Below, piece by piece: positions 1 to 11,905 of a DNA stretch of 64,000 nt. Source of the stretch: Ovis canadensis. Lineage: Eukaryota > Chordata > Mammalia > Artiodactyla > Bovidae. A program made the translations under genes and the position numbers. How positions within the stretch are numbered: position 1 is the first letter of the stretch; each line of letters begins with the position of its first letter. Below the pieces are notes generated by a model, which was not told the origin of the DNA, did not search any database, and saw only the letters and a list, made by a program, of their open reading frames with translations. The DNA lies in assembly GCF_042477335.2 (NCBI RefSeq), contig NC_091260.1, forward strand, positions 47,945,001-48,009,000. The letters run 5' to 3'.

Positions 1-355
1 ATGCCTTTGACTGTGTGGATTAAAACAAACTGGAAAATTCTTCAAGAGATGGGGATACCAGACCACTTGACCCCCTTCTGAGAAATCCGTATGCAGGTCA
101 AGAAGCAACAGTTAGAACCGGATGTGGAACAGCAGACTGGTTCAAAATAGGAAAAGGAGTATGTCAAGGCTGTATATTGTCACCCTGCTTATTTAACTTA
201 TATGCAGAGTATATCATAAGAAATGCTGGGCAGGATGAAGCACAAGCTGGAATCAAGATTGCCAGGAGAAATATCAATAACCTCAGTTAAGCAGTTGACA
301 CCACCGTTATGACAGAAAGTGAAGAAGAACTAAATGAGAGTTGGACTCTAAAGAA
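1..355 (+). mobile_element. BovB LINE fragment (RT region), internally deleted
   Basis: The fragment begins at the window edge inside the reverse transcriptase region, just after the FIDYAKAFDC block. It runs through the segment that encodes GKGVCQGCILSP and reaches the YADD region, which here carries a stop. It then jumps directly from the motif after YADD to the ESWT(V/I)KKA segment, so roughly 270 bases of normal BovB sequence are missing. Several stops break the frame. An older L1 sequence follows immediately, so the element probably sits within or beside that L1. Confidence 0.85.
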
Positions 356-1165
356 AGCTGTCTTACCAAGTGAGACTTATTCCAGGTATGCAAGTCTGGT
401 TCAACATTCAAAACAAAACAAACAAACAAAAATTCAAAACACTAGACTAAGGAAGAAAAATTGTATGATTGTATAAACTGATGCCAAAAGGAGCCATTGA
501 CAAAATCTAACAGCTATAAATAATAAAGTCTCTCAGAAAAGTGGGAATAGAGGGAAAATTTATCAACTTGATGAACATGTGTTAAAAAAAAAACTACAAC
601 TATCATTATACTAATGGTAAGAAACTGGACGCTTTCTCCCTAATTTCATGATCAAGACATGTCCTCTCACCACACTTATTAATGCCATTCTGAAAGTCAT
701 AGCCAGTGCCATAAGATGATAAGATTAAATATAACATATACAAAATGGAATAAGAGACAAAACTATTCTTGTTCACAGATGATGTGATTGCCTATATAGA
801 AAATTTCAAAGAACCTACAAAAAATTTCCTGGAACTAATAAGCAAATATAATGAGTTTCCAGGGCAAAAGTTTGAGATATAAAACCTATTTTTGCTATCT
901 TGAATCCCAGCAATGAACGACTGAAATTTGAAATTAGAAGCTTGACACTATTTACAAAAGCACCAAAAAAAAAAAAAAAATACTTTGTTACCAATTCAAC
1001 AAAATATGTACAGGATCTATGTGTAGAAAGCTACAGAACTCTGATGAAAGATATGAAAAATGTAAATACATGGAGGGATAGAAGGGCATTTATTGTAGGA
1101 ATATCAATATTGTTAAGATGTCAGTTCTTCCCGACTTCACCTATAAATTCGATGTAGTTCCATGG
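356..1165 (+). mobile_element. Old L1 ORF2 fragment (RT to C-terminal half)
   Basis: Broken translation and base-level resemblance match the L1 ORF2 reverse transcriptase. The segments are the 'PRxxxQGWFN' region near the start, the segment before the FADDM box (about 770-800, encoding FTDDVIAYIENF), and the downstream region running to 'WRDRRAF...NIVKMSVLP'. Frameshifts and A-rich expansions (around 585 and 965-980) show it is ancient. It was most likely present before the neighbouring BovB piece. Confidence 0.75.
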
Positions 1166-1340
1166 GCAATATGGAGCTACAAGGACCCTCAGGTAATAAG
1201 GACAGAGTAAGCTGCCTCCTTGATCATTTTCTTTTGGCTCGTATCAGGGTCTCAGTCATTTGGATGTGACTATTTCATCACAAACAAATGAGAAATCTAA
1301 GTCCAAAAAAAGATAAGAAAGAAGAGATAAGCTATTTCCT

Positions 1341-1462
1341 GAAGGAGGAAATGGCAACCCACTTTCGTATTCTTGCCTAGAAATCTCCGTAGACAGAGGA
1401 GCCTGGAAGGCTACAGTTCATGGGGTCACAAAGAGAGGAACATGACTGAGCAACTAAATAAC
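1341..1462 (+). mobile_element. Bov-A type SINE, 5'-truncated
   Basis: The sequence matches the SINE body from 'GGAAATGGCAACCC' through 'TTCTTGCC' and the 'GAGGAGCCTGG' block to the tail 'ACATGACTGAGCAACT'. The tRNA-like head is missing. It is diverged from its consensus, so it is one of the older SINE copies here. Confidence 0.8.
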
Positions 1463-2435
1463 AATGCTTTTCTCAAGAAAAAGCAGGAGAATCCACACAA
1501 AGCAGGATAAGGAAGGTATTTTATTTATTTTCTTCTATGTTTTGTAACTCAAGACCTTGGGCTTTATCAACCAAAATATGAGGCAGCTGATCATCGATTA
1601 TACATGTTGCTCATTGATGTTTCCAGAGAAATTCTCTCCTTATTCCAATTCTATTTTCCAAATCCAGGCAATGAGAGTAACACACTTTCCCCCTGAAGGT
1701 ATGGTCTCTCCGTTGTTGTGGATGGAGTCAAAAAAGACAAAGGCACAGCTTCCTAGGAGCTTATTCTCTATTGGAGAGTACAGTTAAAGACATTTCTATA
1801 GTAGACATTTTTCCTTTGTGCTTGTCCAGAATCATTACATTTCCTTCTTAATTTTTGGTAATGGTCTGTATTTTGAGTTCTAGCTTGTAAAGACAGAACA
1901 GAAATCATACACTCCACTCCCTTTAGGTCAGTTGCAGGTAGATGGTCTAGGTTTCACCAGTCCTTAGTACCCAAGCAAACGAGAAGATAGAAGAAGCAAA
2001 TGTCAGGGGCGGCGAGGGGCAGAGTTAGTCACCTGGCAGGTGTGAGGAGAGGCATGTAGAATCCCAGGGTGGCAGTTCAAAGTGTCACTGAGTGCTTGCG
2101 GCAGTGGTATTATTGCCAGAGACCACACAACATGATTGGAAATTGTGACCAGTATAAGATAGGCTTAGGGTTCGGAGCTTTAGCACCCTTGGAAATTCTA
2201 GAAGTGCTTATAACATTCAGTAAGACTTTTGATACCAAAGAGTAGTCTTTTATTAGTATCTGAGACTCTCTGAACAATAATGTAATCAACTGTGAAATGT
2301 CAACTACTGTGAAGGAAAACAACGTTGGTAAAAGAATGAAATGTTCTCCAGACTTCATTGTTCACAACCCCTCCAAGGAATTTTAAACTTGTAAGGACCT
2401 CTGTTCAGCATATTTTAAAATGACATCCAATTTCT
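1463..2435. other. Unclassified intergenic sequence
   Basis: Short open frames exist on both strands, but none shows a recognisable domain or coding-like pattern. I see no clear repeat family. A short GC-rich patch near 2005-2060 stands out against the AT-rich background. Confidence 0.5.
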
Positions 2436-3056
2436 TTCAGTTCAATTCAGTTCAGTTCAGTCGCTCAGCCGTGTCCGACTCTTTGCAACCCCATGAATCA
2501 CAGCTCGCCAGGCCTCCCTGTCCATCACCATCCCCCGGAGTTCACTCAGACTCATGTTCATCAAGTCAGTGCTGCCATCCAGCCATCTCATCCTCCGTCG
2601 TCCCCTCTCCTCCTGCCCGTAATCCCTCCCAGCATCAGAGTCTTTTCCAATGAGTCAACTCTGTACATGAGGTGGCCAAAGTACTGGAGTTTCAGCTTTA
2701 GCATCATTCCTTCCAAAGAAATCCCAGGGCTGATCTCCTTCAGAATGGACTGGTTGGATCTCCTTGCAGTCCAAGGGACTCTCAAGAGTCTTCTCCAACA
2801 CCACAGTTCAAAAGCATCAATTCTTCAGCACTCAGCCTTCTTCACAGTCCAACTCTCACATCCATACTTGACCACAGGAAAAACCATAGCCTTGACTAGA
2901 CGGACCTTAGTCAACAAAGTAATGTCTCTGCTTTTGAATATGCTATCTAGGTTGGTCATAACTTTTCTTCCAAGGAGTAAGCATCTTTTAATTTCATGGC
3001 TGCAATCACCATCTGCAGTGATTTTGGAGCCCAAAAGTATAAAGTCTGACACTTTA
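2436..3056 (-). mobile_element. BovB LINE, 3' end (5'-truncated)
   Basis: The first bases are the reverse complement of the BovB tail, a short run of TTCAG/TTCAA units. The 3' untranslated region and the C-terminal part of the ORF follow, with blocks that read backwards as [31 protein letters not shown] and LKLQYFGHLM. The element stops near the ITADGDCSHEIK block. It has few changes compared with the older BovB copies. Confidence 0.92.
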
Positions 3057-3274
3057 TAGGAGCCTAAACACTACAGTGTGATTTCTGTAACATAATACAT
3101 ATTGACATTTTAAAATGAAACTGTTATACAGCACTCTTTTAAATGTGTTCAGTGCAAATATGTACTTTTGGAAATGTACCTCTTCTGAACCAAATAGGGT
3201 TTTTTAATGCTTTAATTAGTTTATGTGTCTGTGGGTAAACATAATAATCCTAGAGTCAGTTTTTGGCGTGTTGT

Positions 3275-3539
3275 ATGTTCAGTTGCTCAGTTGTGTCCAA
3301 TTCTGTGAGACCCCTGTGGACTGTAGCCCATCAGTCCATGGAAATTCTCCTCTGTCCATGGAAATTCTCCTCTGTCTATGGAAATTCCCCTCTGTCCATG
3401 TACATTCCCAAGCAAGAATACTGAAGTGGGTTGCTATTTCCTCCTCCAGAGGATCTTCACTACCCAGAGATTAAACTCGAGACTCCTGGCTCTCCTGCAT
3501 TGCACGCAGGTTCTTTAATCTGAGCCACCAAGGAAGCCA
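3275..3539 (-). mobile_element. Bov-tA SINE with internal 20-bp triplication
   Basis: It reads backwards as a tRNA-like head (GGCTTCCTTGGTGGCTCAG), a Bov-A body and a tail. In the body, a 20-bp unit beginning GAAATTCTCC is repeated three times in a row between 3341 and 3400, which lengthens the element. Apart from this expansion it is a standard Bov-tA. Confidence 0.88.
3341..3400. repeat. Three tandem 20-bp units inside the SINE
   Basis: The unit is GAAATTCTCCTCTGTCCATG. The second copy has one change (CTATG) and the third has one change (CCCC). A normal SINE carries this segment once, so this is a local tandem duplication after or during insertion. Confidence 0.9.
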
Positions 3540-4559
3540 GTTTATTATATTATTATTTTTTATTTTAATATTTATCAACTTTGAGAAACATTGTTCATGT
3601 TAATAATTAGAGGGTAATTGAAAGAATTGTACTAGTGCAATTTCATTTATTTCTTTGAACGTCTTATGAATTATAGGTCAAAATGACATTGAAAAACCTA
3701 ATTGAATTCCCAGATAATATATTATAGACCACTATGACATTCATTTATTTCAGTTTCTAGAATAGATCCCCAAATGACATTTCCAAGAAGTATCAAATAA
3801 CTATTCATTACATTAGTTGTTCATTTCCACATTAAATTCAATTAACTCAGAAAACTTTGAAAAATCAGAGTTTTTCTGTATTAAATCTTTACCAATACAA
3901 TGTTTCTTAAAAGGTTTTAATTTTTTTACATGCATACAGAATATTTTTTTTCAAATATTGGAGCTGTAGTAGTTAGTATATTCAACTTATGAAAAATATA
4001 TACCTTATTATTTAAATTTGTAAATCAAACCCTCACTGTCATTTCAAATATAATTAATCTTATCTTATTTTAGAAAAATACTTACTTTTTAGTTTAAGAG
4101 AAGTGTTAATAAAGTATTTTAAGAAGTATTATAAAAGCCACTGAAAAATAAATTGCAGCATACACATGAAACATAGACTAGTAAAATCAGTAGAGAGTAA
4201 AAAGATGTATAAATAATTTAACCAATTTATAAGTTATAAATCCATTTTTGTAAATTAGAAAAACAAGATAATATATCATTATACTTTTTTCATGCTTAAT
4301 TTGTAATGCTAAGCCAGTAACTAAAATTATTACTGATAGAGCATGATGTAAGATAAAATATATTTTTATGTGTGAGTACAATTTCAAATGTTTGGCTTTT
4401 GAGAAAAAACAAGAGTTTATAATAAAAACCTGTAATAATGCCAATAAGTTTATACATTTTATATGCATTAGCTAGTAGGTAATAATGAAACATAATAAAA
4501 ATTACAACATATGGTCTATAAGGCTTTTTTTTTCCTTAGAATGAGACAGAAAATGTTAA
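3540..4559. other. AT-rich unclassified sequence
   Basis: The stretch is strongly AT-rich with scattered stops in all frames. I find no recognisable repeat family, RNA gene or coding frame in it. Confidence 0.5.
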
Positions 4560-5272
4560 ATGAAGACAGTACAAAGAGTCCTTAAAAAACTAAGAATAAA
4601 ACCACCATATGACCCAGCAATCCCATTCCTAGGCATATACCCTGAGGAAACAAAAATTGAAAAGGATACATGTATCCCATTGTTCTTTGCAGCACTATTT
4701 GCAATAGCTAGAACATGGAAGCAACCTAGATTTCCATAGACAGATGAATGGATAAAGTTATGGTGCATATACACAAAGTAATATTACTCTGCCATAAAAA
4801 GGAATACATTTGAGTCAGTTCTAATGAGGTGGATGAACCTAGAACCTAATTAATACACAGAGTGAAGTGAGTCAGAAAAAGAAAGATAAATATCATATTC
4901 TAACACACATATATGGAATCCAGAAGAATGGTACTGAAGAGTTTATTTACAAGGCAGCAATGGAGAAACAGACACAAAGAATAGGCTTATGGACATGGGG
5001 AGAGGGGAGGAGAGGGTGAGATGTATGGAAACAGCAACATGGAAACTTACATTACCATATGTAAAATAGATAGCCAAAGGGAGTTTGCTGTATGGCTCAG
5101 GAAACTCAAACAAGGGTTCTGTATCAACCTAGAGTGGTGGGATGGGGAGGGAGATGGGAGGGAGGTTCAAAAGGGAGGGGATATATGTATACCTATGGAT
5201 GAATTATGTTGAGGTTTGACAGAAAACAACAAAATTATATAAAACAATTATCCTTCAATAAAAAATTAAAAT
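4560..5272 (+). mobile_element. L1 3' end (ORF2 C-terminus and 3' UTR)
   Basis: The sequence starts in the last ORF2 segment (the block encoding YDPAIPxLG, broken here) and continues past 'WNLEPI..EVSQKK' to the 3' UTR. The UTR has the GGGAGGGAGATGGGAGG-type polypurine tract and ends in an A-rich stretch. The same 3' UTR type appears in reverse near 57,080, which suggests an artiodactyl L1 subfamily. It is 5'-truncated and carries frameshifts. Confidence 0.85.
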
Positions 5273-6295
5273 ATTAAATGATTTATGAAATGAAATAGTG
5301 AACATTTAGTAAAGTTGGAATAATAGGTTAAAACTGTGATTTGATGAAATCAGTTTTGTTTACTTTATTGGCTAATGTACACTCAAATTAAAAGAAATGC
5401 ATGTAAGAATTAAAGATTTTAAAATTTAAAAAATAAAAAACTAAAATAAAAAAATAAATAAAGATAAGAGAAAAAAAAAAGAAACTTCAATATAAAATCA
5501 TAAAAAAAAAGAAAAAAAGAAATTATGTATGAGTTTTGCCCATGGATTCTATTCAATGTATATGTGATAGTCAAAGAGCAACTAGTCAGTCATCTGTCAC
5601 TGATGCTGCACTGACATGTTGCAAGAGATTGTTTTTAAGAGAAAATAAAACATTTTAGAGATGAGTGTTAAGAATCTCTGAAAATAACTTGTGTTTAACT
5701 GTTTTTACACTTGGGTTTAAATGTTTGCGAACCTTTTTTTTTTTTTTTGCGTTATTTCATTCTCATGCTTTCTTAGCATGGCTCTACTAGTACCCTTTCT
5801 TGAGAGCCATGCCGTCTTTGACATTGTTCGTCTGAATTTATTAAATGGGTAGTTTCCATGTCTCCATTCCACCATGTGTCCAGATTCAAAACATCCCAAC
5901 AATACCTTGCTGGCAATGCCTCATTTCAGCATTAAGAAACAGGTTTGTAAGACAGGAAATGAGGAGCAGCCTTAAAGATATGTGTTCTTAATTAAACACA
6001 ATAGTAAGTTTTTTCTTTGTCCCTCTGCTTGCCAATGGAGAGTATTTTTATACACCCTGGAACATTAAAATGTCTGAAAGTTAAATGAACTGATAGATTC
6101 CCTTAATTGTATCCTTGGTGGAATATCCTTGGGAATGTCTTTTCCAACATGAATGCACCTATGATAGGATACATGGGTTGAAGTAGGGAGTGATTTATTT
6201 AGATAGAAGAGTTGAAGAAAACCTTTTAGTCCAAGTTTCATCTGAACTGAAACAGGACACATGAAAATGAGTAGAGATACTAAACGCTTGATTGG
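5273..6295. other. Unclassified sequence with A-rich and T-run segments
   Basis: An A-rich tract lies at about 5405-5520. A 14-base T run near 5737-5750 lies beside a 61-codon minus-strand frame (5717-5902) whose reverse complement ends in an A run. That layout would fit a decayed processed copy of an mRNA, but I do not recognise the product and see no matching target duplication. Confidence 0.4.
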
Positions 6296-6450
6296 TTGGT
6301 TTAGTCACTAAGCTGTGTCCAACTCTTGTGACCCCATGGACTGTAGACAGCTAGGTTCCCCTGTCCATAGGATTTTCCAGGTAAGAATTCTGGAATGAGT
6401 TGCCATTTCCTTCTCCAAGGTATCTTCCTGACTCAGAGATTGAAACTTGA
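6296..6450 (-). mobile_element. Bov-tA SINE fragment
   Basis: The tail and body are present in reverse, including the 'CCATGGACTG' and 'TTGCCATTTCCTTCTCC' blocks. The tRNA-like head is missing. Divergence is moderate. Confidence 0.85.
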
Positions 6451-6526
6451 AGACAGTTTTAAGAAGGAAAATGCAAATACAAAAGTCCTAAAGTGAGTAT
6501 GAACTTGGCTTGTTCAAAGAAATAAA

Positions 6527-6795
6527 AGGCAATGGCACCCCACTCCAGTACTCTTGCTTGGAAAATCCCATGGACGGAGGAGCCTGGTAGGCTGCAGTCC
6601 CTGGGGTCGCGAAGAGTCGGACACGACTGAGCGACTTCACTTTGACTTTTCACTTTCATGCATTAGAGAAGGCAGTGGCAACCCACTCCAGTATTCTTGC
6701 CTGGAGAATCCCAGGGACGGAGGAGCCTGGTGGGCTGCAGTCCATGGAGTCGCTAAGAGTCGGACATGACTGAAGCGACTTAGCAGCAGCAGCAG
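6527..6795 (+). mobile_element. BOV-A2 SINE (Bov-A dimer with AGC tail)
   Basis: Two Bov-A monomers lie head to tail, each with the 'CCACTCCAGTA' and 'GAGGAGCCTGG' blocks, joined by the TTCACTTTCATGCATT linker. The element ends in four to five AGC units. It has no tRNA head, which separates it from Bov-tA. Confidence 0.93.
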
Positions 6796-7095
6796 TGGAT
6801 GTGAGGGAGATAGAGAGAAATTGACAATGAGGCTGGCGGCGGAAGGACACAGAAGTAACACAATCTAAGACCCATGTGTATAAGTAAGAAGTCTGTTGAA
6901 GTTGAGATGCAATGAGAATCCACAAAAGGGTTTCCAACGTTAAGAATTTCCTGATCTGATTTACACTCTAAAGGTATAATTCCGAGACTCTTCAGTGAGA
7001 AGTAATGATAGACAAGAAAGATAAAGAAAGGTAGATCTGAAAATCACTTTGGAGAATAGCCAGCAGGATTTGCTGATGAACAGAATTTTCAAGGT

Positions 7096-7105
7096 ATGCA
7101 AGGGG
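7096..7105 (+). repeat. Target-site duplication, left copy (BovB)
   Basis: ATGCAAGGGG is repeated exactly at 7483-7492 on the other side of the BovB insertion. Confidence 0.85.
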
Positions 7106-7482
7106 TTCAGTTCAGTTCAGTTCAGTCGCTCAGTCGTGTCTGACTCTTTGAGACCCCATGAATTGCAGCACGCCAGGGCTCCCTGTCCATTACCAACTTC
7201 CGGAGTTCACTCAGACTCATGTCCACCGAGTCAGTGATGCCATCCAGCCATCTCATCCTCTGTCAGTCGTCCCCTTCTCCTCCTGCCCCCAGTCCCTCCC
7301 AGCATCAGAGTCTTTTCCAATGAGTCAACTCTTGGCATGAGGTGGCCAAAGTACTGGAGTTTCAGCTTTAGCATCATTCCTACCAAAGAAATCCCAGGGC
7401 TGATCTCCTTCAGAATGGACTGGTTGGATCTCCTTGCAGTCCAAGGGACTCTCAAGAGTCTTCTCCAACACCACAGTTCAAA
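7106..7482 (-). mobile_element. BovB LINE 3' end, short insertion
   Basis: A 377-bp, heavily 5'-truncated BovB starts with three to four TTCAG tail units. It reads backwards through the 3' UTR to the [15 protein letters not shown] block. It lies between perfect 10-bp direct repeats and shows little divergence, so it looks like a fairly recent retrotransposition. Confidence 0.94.
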
Positions 7483-7492
7483 ATGCAAGGGG
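7483..7492 (+). repeat. Target-site duplication, right copy (BovB)
   Basis: This is the second exact copy of ATGCAAGGGG, closing the 7106-7482 insertion. Confidence 0.85.
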
Positions 7493-7912
7493 TAGAAATT
7501 GTAATTGATAACCTGGAATTTGAATTGATGTCAGGTCCAATTATTGAGATGGGAACTACTGGAGAATATACTTAGAGAATTCTGTTCTTGCTTGGTATCC
7601 ATTCCAATGGGCTCCTGCTAGGTCCTCTCTTTGAGCTCATGTCCACGTCTATACTACATATACAAAATCATGCTCTCCATATCCTTGCTAGAACTGACAA
7701 TCTTTTTGACTTAAGCTCTTGTGGTAGGCGTGTACCTGTATCTCATTATACTTGCATTTGCAGTTCCCTGATTGTTTTGCCATTTGGACATCTATTGTTC
7801 AAATGTTTGTTTTGTTATCCTATTGATCATTTGAATATACTCCTTTATAAAAGATTTGTTTGTCTTTGCCAGTTTTAAAAATTACTTTATTTATCTTTTT
7901 AAAAAACTGTTT
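7493..7912. other. Unclassified sequence
   Basis: No repeat family or coding pattern is recognised between the two BovB insertions. Confidence 0.5.
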
Positions 7913-10688
7913 TGTTCAGTTCAGTTCAGTTCAGTCACTGAGTCATGTCTGGCAGCACGCCAGGCTTCCCTGACTATCACCTCCCAGAGCTTATTCAAAC
8001 TCTTGTCCATCAAGTTGGTGATGGACCAACCATCCAACCATCTCATCCTCTGTTGCCCTCTTCTTCTCCTGCTTTCAATCTTTCCCGGCATCAGGGGCTT
8101 TTCAAATGAGTCAATTCTTCACATCAGGTGGCCAAAGTATTGGAGTTTCGGCTTCAACATCAGTCATTCCAATATATTCAGGACTGATTTCCTTTAGGAT
8201 GGACTGGTTGGATCTCCTTATAGTCCAAGGGAGTCTTAAAGAGTGTTCTCCAACACCACAGTTTAAAAGCATCAATTCTTCAGGAGTCAGCCTCCTTTAT
8301 AGTCCAACTCTCACATCCATACATGATTACTGGAAAAACCATAGCTTTGACTAGACAGACCTTTGTTGGCAAAGAAATATCTCTGCTTTTTAATAAGCTG
8401 TTTTTTCCAAGGAGCAATTGTCTTTTAATTTCATGGGTGTAGTCCCCATCTACAGTAATTTCAGAGCCCAAAAATAAAAAGTCTTTCATTGTTTTCATTG
8501 TTTCCCTATCTATTTGCCATAAAGTGATGACACCAGATGCCATGATCTTAGTTCTGAATGCTGAGTTTTAAGCCAACTTTTTAACTCTCCTCTTTCACTT
8601 TCATCAAGAGATTCTTTAATTCCTCTTTGCTTTCTGCCATAAGGGTGGTATCAACTGCATACCCGAGGTTATTAATTTTTCTCCTGGCAATCTTGATTCC
8701 AGCTTGTGCTTCAAAAAGACTGACATTTCACATGATGTACTCTGCATGCAAGTTAAATAAACAGGGTGACATTATACAGCCTTGATGTACTCCTGTCCTG
8801 ATTTGGAACCAGTCGTTGTTCCATGTCCAGTTCTAACTGTAGCTTCTTAACCTGCATACAGATTTCTCAGGAGGCAGGTCAGGTGGTCTGGTATTCCCAT
8901 CTCTTGAAGAATTTTGCACAGTTACTTGTGATTCACACAGTCAAAGGCTTTGGCATAGTCAATAAAGCAGAAATAGATGTTTTTCTGGAACTCTCTTGCT
9001 TTTTTGATGATCCAGAAGATGTTGGCAATTTGATCTCTGGTTCCTCTGTCTTTTCTAAATCCAGCTTGAACATCTGGAAGTACGCTGTTCCCATATTGAT
9101 GAAGCCTGGCTTGGAGGATTTTGAGCATTACTCCAGCATGTGAGATGAGTGCAACTGTACAGTAGCTTGAACACTCTTTGGCATTGCCTTTCTTTGGAGT
9201 TGGAATGAAAACTGACCTTTTCCAGTCCTGTGGCCACTGTTGGGTTTTCCAAATTTGCTGGCATACTGAGTGCAGCACTTTCACAGCATTATCTTTTAGG
9301 ATTTGAGATAGCTCAACTGGAATATCTTCACTTCTGCTAGCTTTGTTTGTAGTGATGCTTCCCAAGGCCCACTTGATTTTGCATTCCAGGATGTCTGGCT
9401 CTAGGTAAGTGATCACACCATTGTGGTTATCTGGGTCATGAAGATATTTTTTGTATAGTTCTTCTGTGTATTCTTGCCACCTTGTCTTAATATCTTCTTC
9501 ATCTATTAGGTCCATAGTCTTTCTGTCCTTTATTGTGCCCATCTTTGCATGAAATGTTCTCTTGGCATCTCTAATTTTCTGGAAGAGATCTCTAGTCTTT
9601 CCCATTCTGTTTTCCTCTATTCCTTTGCGTTGATCACTGAGGAAGGCTTTCCTATCTCTCCTTGCTATTCTCTGGAACTCCGCATTCAGTGGGTATATCT
9701 TCCCTTTTTTTCCTTTTCTTTTAACTTCTCTTCTTTCTCAACTATTTGTAAGGCCTCCTCAGACAGCCATTTTGCTTCTTTGCATCTCTTTTTCTTGGGG
9801 ATGGTCTTGATCACTGTCTCCTGTACAACATCATGAACCTCTGTCCGTAGTTATTCAGGCACTCTATCAGATCTAATCTGTTGAATCTATTTGTCACTTC
9901 CACTGTATAATTGTAAGGGATTTGATTTAGGTCATACCTGGGTAGTTTAGTGGTTTTCGCTACTTTCTTCAATATAAGTCTGAATCTGGCAATAAGAAGC
10001 TCATGATCTGAGCCACAGTCAGCTCTCGGTCTTATTTTTGCTAACTATATAGAGCTTCTCCATCTTTGGCTGTAAAGAATATAATCAGTCTGATTTCGGT
10101 GTTGACAACCTGGTGATGTCCATGTGTAGAGGCTTCTCTTGCGTTGTTGGAAGAGGGTGTGTTCTGTGCGTTCTCTTGGAAAACCTCTTTTAGCCTTTGA
10201 CCTGCTTCATTATGTACTCTAAGGCCACATTTGCCTGTTCCTCAGTGTGTTTCTTGACTTTCTACTTTTGCATTCTTGTTCCCTATAATGAAAAAGACTT
10301 TTTTTTTTTTTTTTTTTGCGGTGTTAGTTCTAGAAGGTCTTGTAGGTCTTCTTAGAACTATTCAACTTCAGCATCTTCAGAATTACTGGTCAGGGCATAG
10401 ACTTGGATTACTGTTGAATTAAATGGTTTGCCTTGGAAATGAACAGAGATCATTCTGTCATATTTTAGATTGCATCCAAGTACTGCATTTTGGACTCTTT
10501 TGTTGACTAATGGCTACTCCATGTCTTCTAAGGGATTCCTGCCCACAATAGTAGATATAATGGTCATCTGAGTTAAATTCACCCACTCCAGTCCATTTTA
10601 GTTTGCTGATTGCTAAAATTTAATGTTTTCTCTTGCCATCTCCTGTTTGACCACTTCCAATTTGCCTTGATTCATGGACCTACATATG
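7913..10688 (-). mobile_element. BovB LINE, about 2.8 kb, nearly the whole coding region
   Basis: This is one of the longest BovB copies in the window. Read on the minus strand it runs from the endonuclease domain (about 10,685-9,880) through the linker and reverse transcriptase (about 9,700-8,280) to the CAGTT-rich tail at 7,913-7,935. It lacks only the 5' UTR and first codons of the usual roughly 3.2 kb element. Many stops and frameshifts are present, and an 18-base T run interrupts the endonuclease region near 10,300. The reverse transcriptase YADD box reads YAVD at 8650-8661, which removes a catalytic aspartate. It is an older copy than those at 2.4, 28 and 52 kb. Confidence 0.93.
8922..9605 (-). 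pseudogene. BovB reverse transcriptase remnant (227 codons)
   Basis: This open piece covers the region before the RT palm and its first catalytic block. Residues near 35-75 match the segment EELYKKxLHDPDNHxGVIT. Residues near 140-150 carry the NAKECSSY block, followed by the GFRKxRGTRDQIAN block, and the frame ends just after FIDYAKAFDC. The FIDYAKAFD motif carries the first catalytic aspartate of RTE-type enzymes. A stop follows at NHK, so the YADD region lies outside this frame. The protein would lack the second half of the palm and cannot be functional. Confidence 0.88.
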
Positions 10689-10699
10689 TCTTTTATACA

Positions 10700-11885
10700 G
10701 TGTGTATTACAAATATCCAATCTGTGATTTTCCTTTTACAGTTTGAATGTGAAAATGTCTTTCATTGAATATAAATTCTTAATTTTAATGTAGTTCACTT
10801 TTCAATGTCTTCTGTATTACATTAGGCGCTTTGCATTCTGTTTAAAAATCATTGTTTACCCTAAGGTCTTGAAGATTTTCTCCCATTTTCTTCAGGTAAC
10901 TTTTTTTTTTTTCCGTTTAGGTCTATGAATCATGTTAATTAATTTATTAAGGATGTAAGGGTCCAAGTACATTTTTTCACCTTTCAGATGTCCAGTTGAA
11001 TAAGCACTGTTTATTATATTCAACTGCAGTACTGATTCTGTCATATATAATGTCATACGTTGTGTTTTCTGGAACTGTTTCTGGGCTCTTTAGTCTAGCG
11101 CATTCAGCTGGTAGTCTGTGCTTATGTTACTTTTACTTCGTCTTGGATTACTGTAGCTTATAGCAGGTCTTTATACTGTAGCTTTATAACAAGTAAAGCC
11201 TTCATTAGTTTTTCTCTTTGAACATTGTCTTACTATGTCAGGTCTTCTGTATTTCCATAGAAATAACACATGAAAATTTTCACACAAAAAAAATTCAAAT
11301 TTTGATTGAGATTGAATTACATCTATAGACCAATCTTAGGAAACTAAGCTTTAAAAATATTAAATTTTAAAATTTCCTTTAAACACAGCTTTAGCAGCAT
11401 TCTATAGTTTTTGATACTTTGAATTATCATTCAATTTAAAATATTTTCTAATTTCCTCTGAATTCTTCTTTGCCTGATGGATTACTTACATGTACTGATT
11501 AATTTCCAAACTTTTCAATATTTTGTAGTGATTTTACTCTTGTTGATTTCTAGTTTAAGTCCACAAGAAGAGAACTCTGCTTGATTTCAACTCTTGCAAT
11601 TTGTTAATATTCACTCTATGGTCTAAAACAGGTATTATTTTGACAAATGTTCCTTGTGCAATTGAAAAGCATATATATTTTACAGTTTTAGAGAATCATA
11701 GTCTATACATATCCATAAAGTCAAGATGCTTAATTTTGTTGCTGAAATATTCTAAATCTTTATTGATTTTTGATATTTTTTCCATTGGTTACAGAAAGAG
11801 GTGTTAAACTCTCCAGTATTAAAAATAAAAGTCCAATATTCATTTTGCAATTATCCTTCTTTCAATTTTGTAAGCGCTCACTTTA
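10700..11885 (-). mobile_element. Old L1 fragment with internal deletions
   Basis: On the minus strand two blocks of mammalian L1 ORF2 can be recognised. One is the part near the C-terminus (10,740-11,250: the 'FTFRSMIHLN' and 'TGGLYYKATV' equivalents). The other is an earlier part near the endonuclease/RT boundary (11,370-11,820). Intervening ORF2 sequence is missing. Identity is low and stops are frequent, consistent with an ancient L1M-type copy. Confidence 0.65.
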
Positions 11886-11905
11886 TATTTTATGTATTTT
11901 AAAAT

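Noticed and set aside
3341..3400. A short CRISPR-like repeat array
   Set aside because: The three units are directly adjacent with no spacers, lie inside a SINE, and the genome is mammalian.
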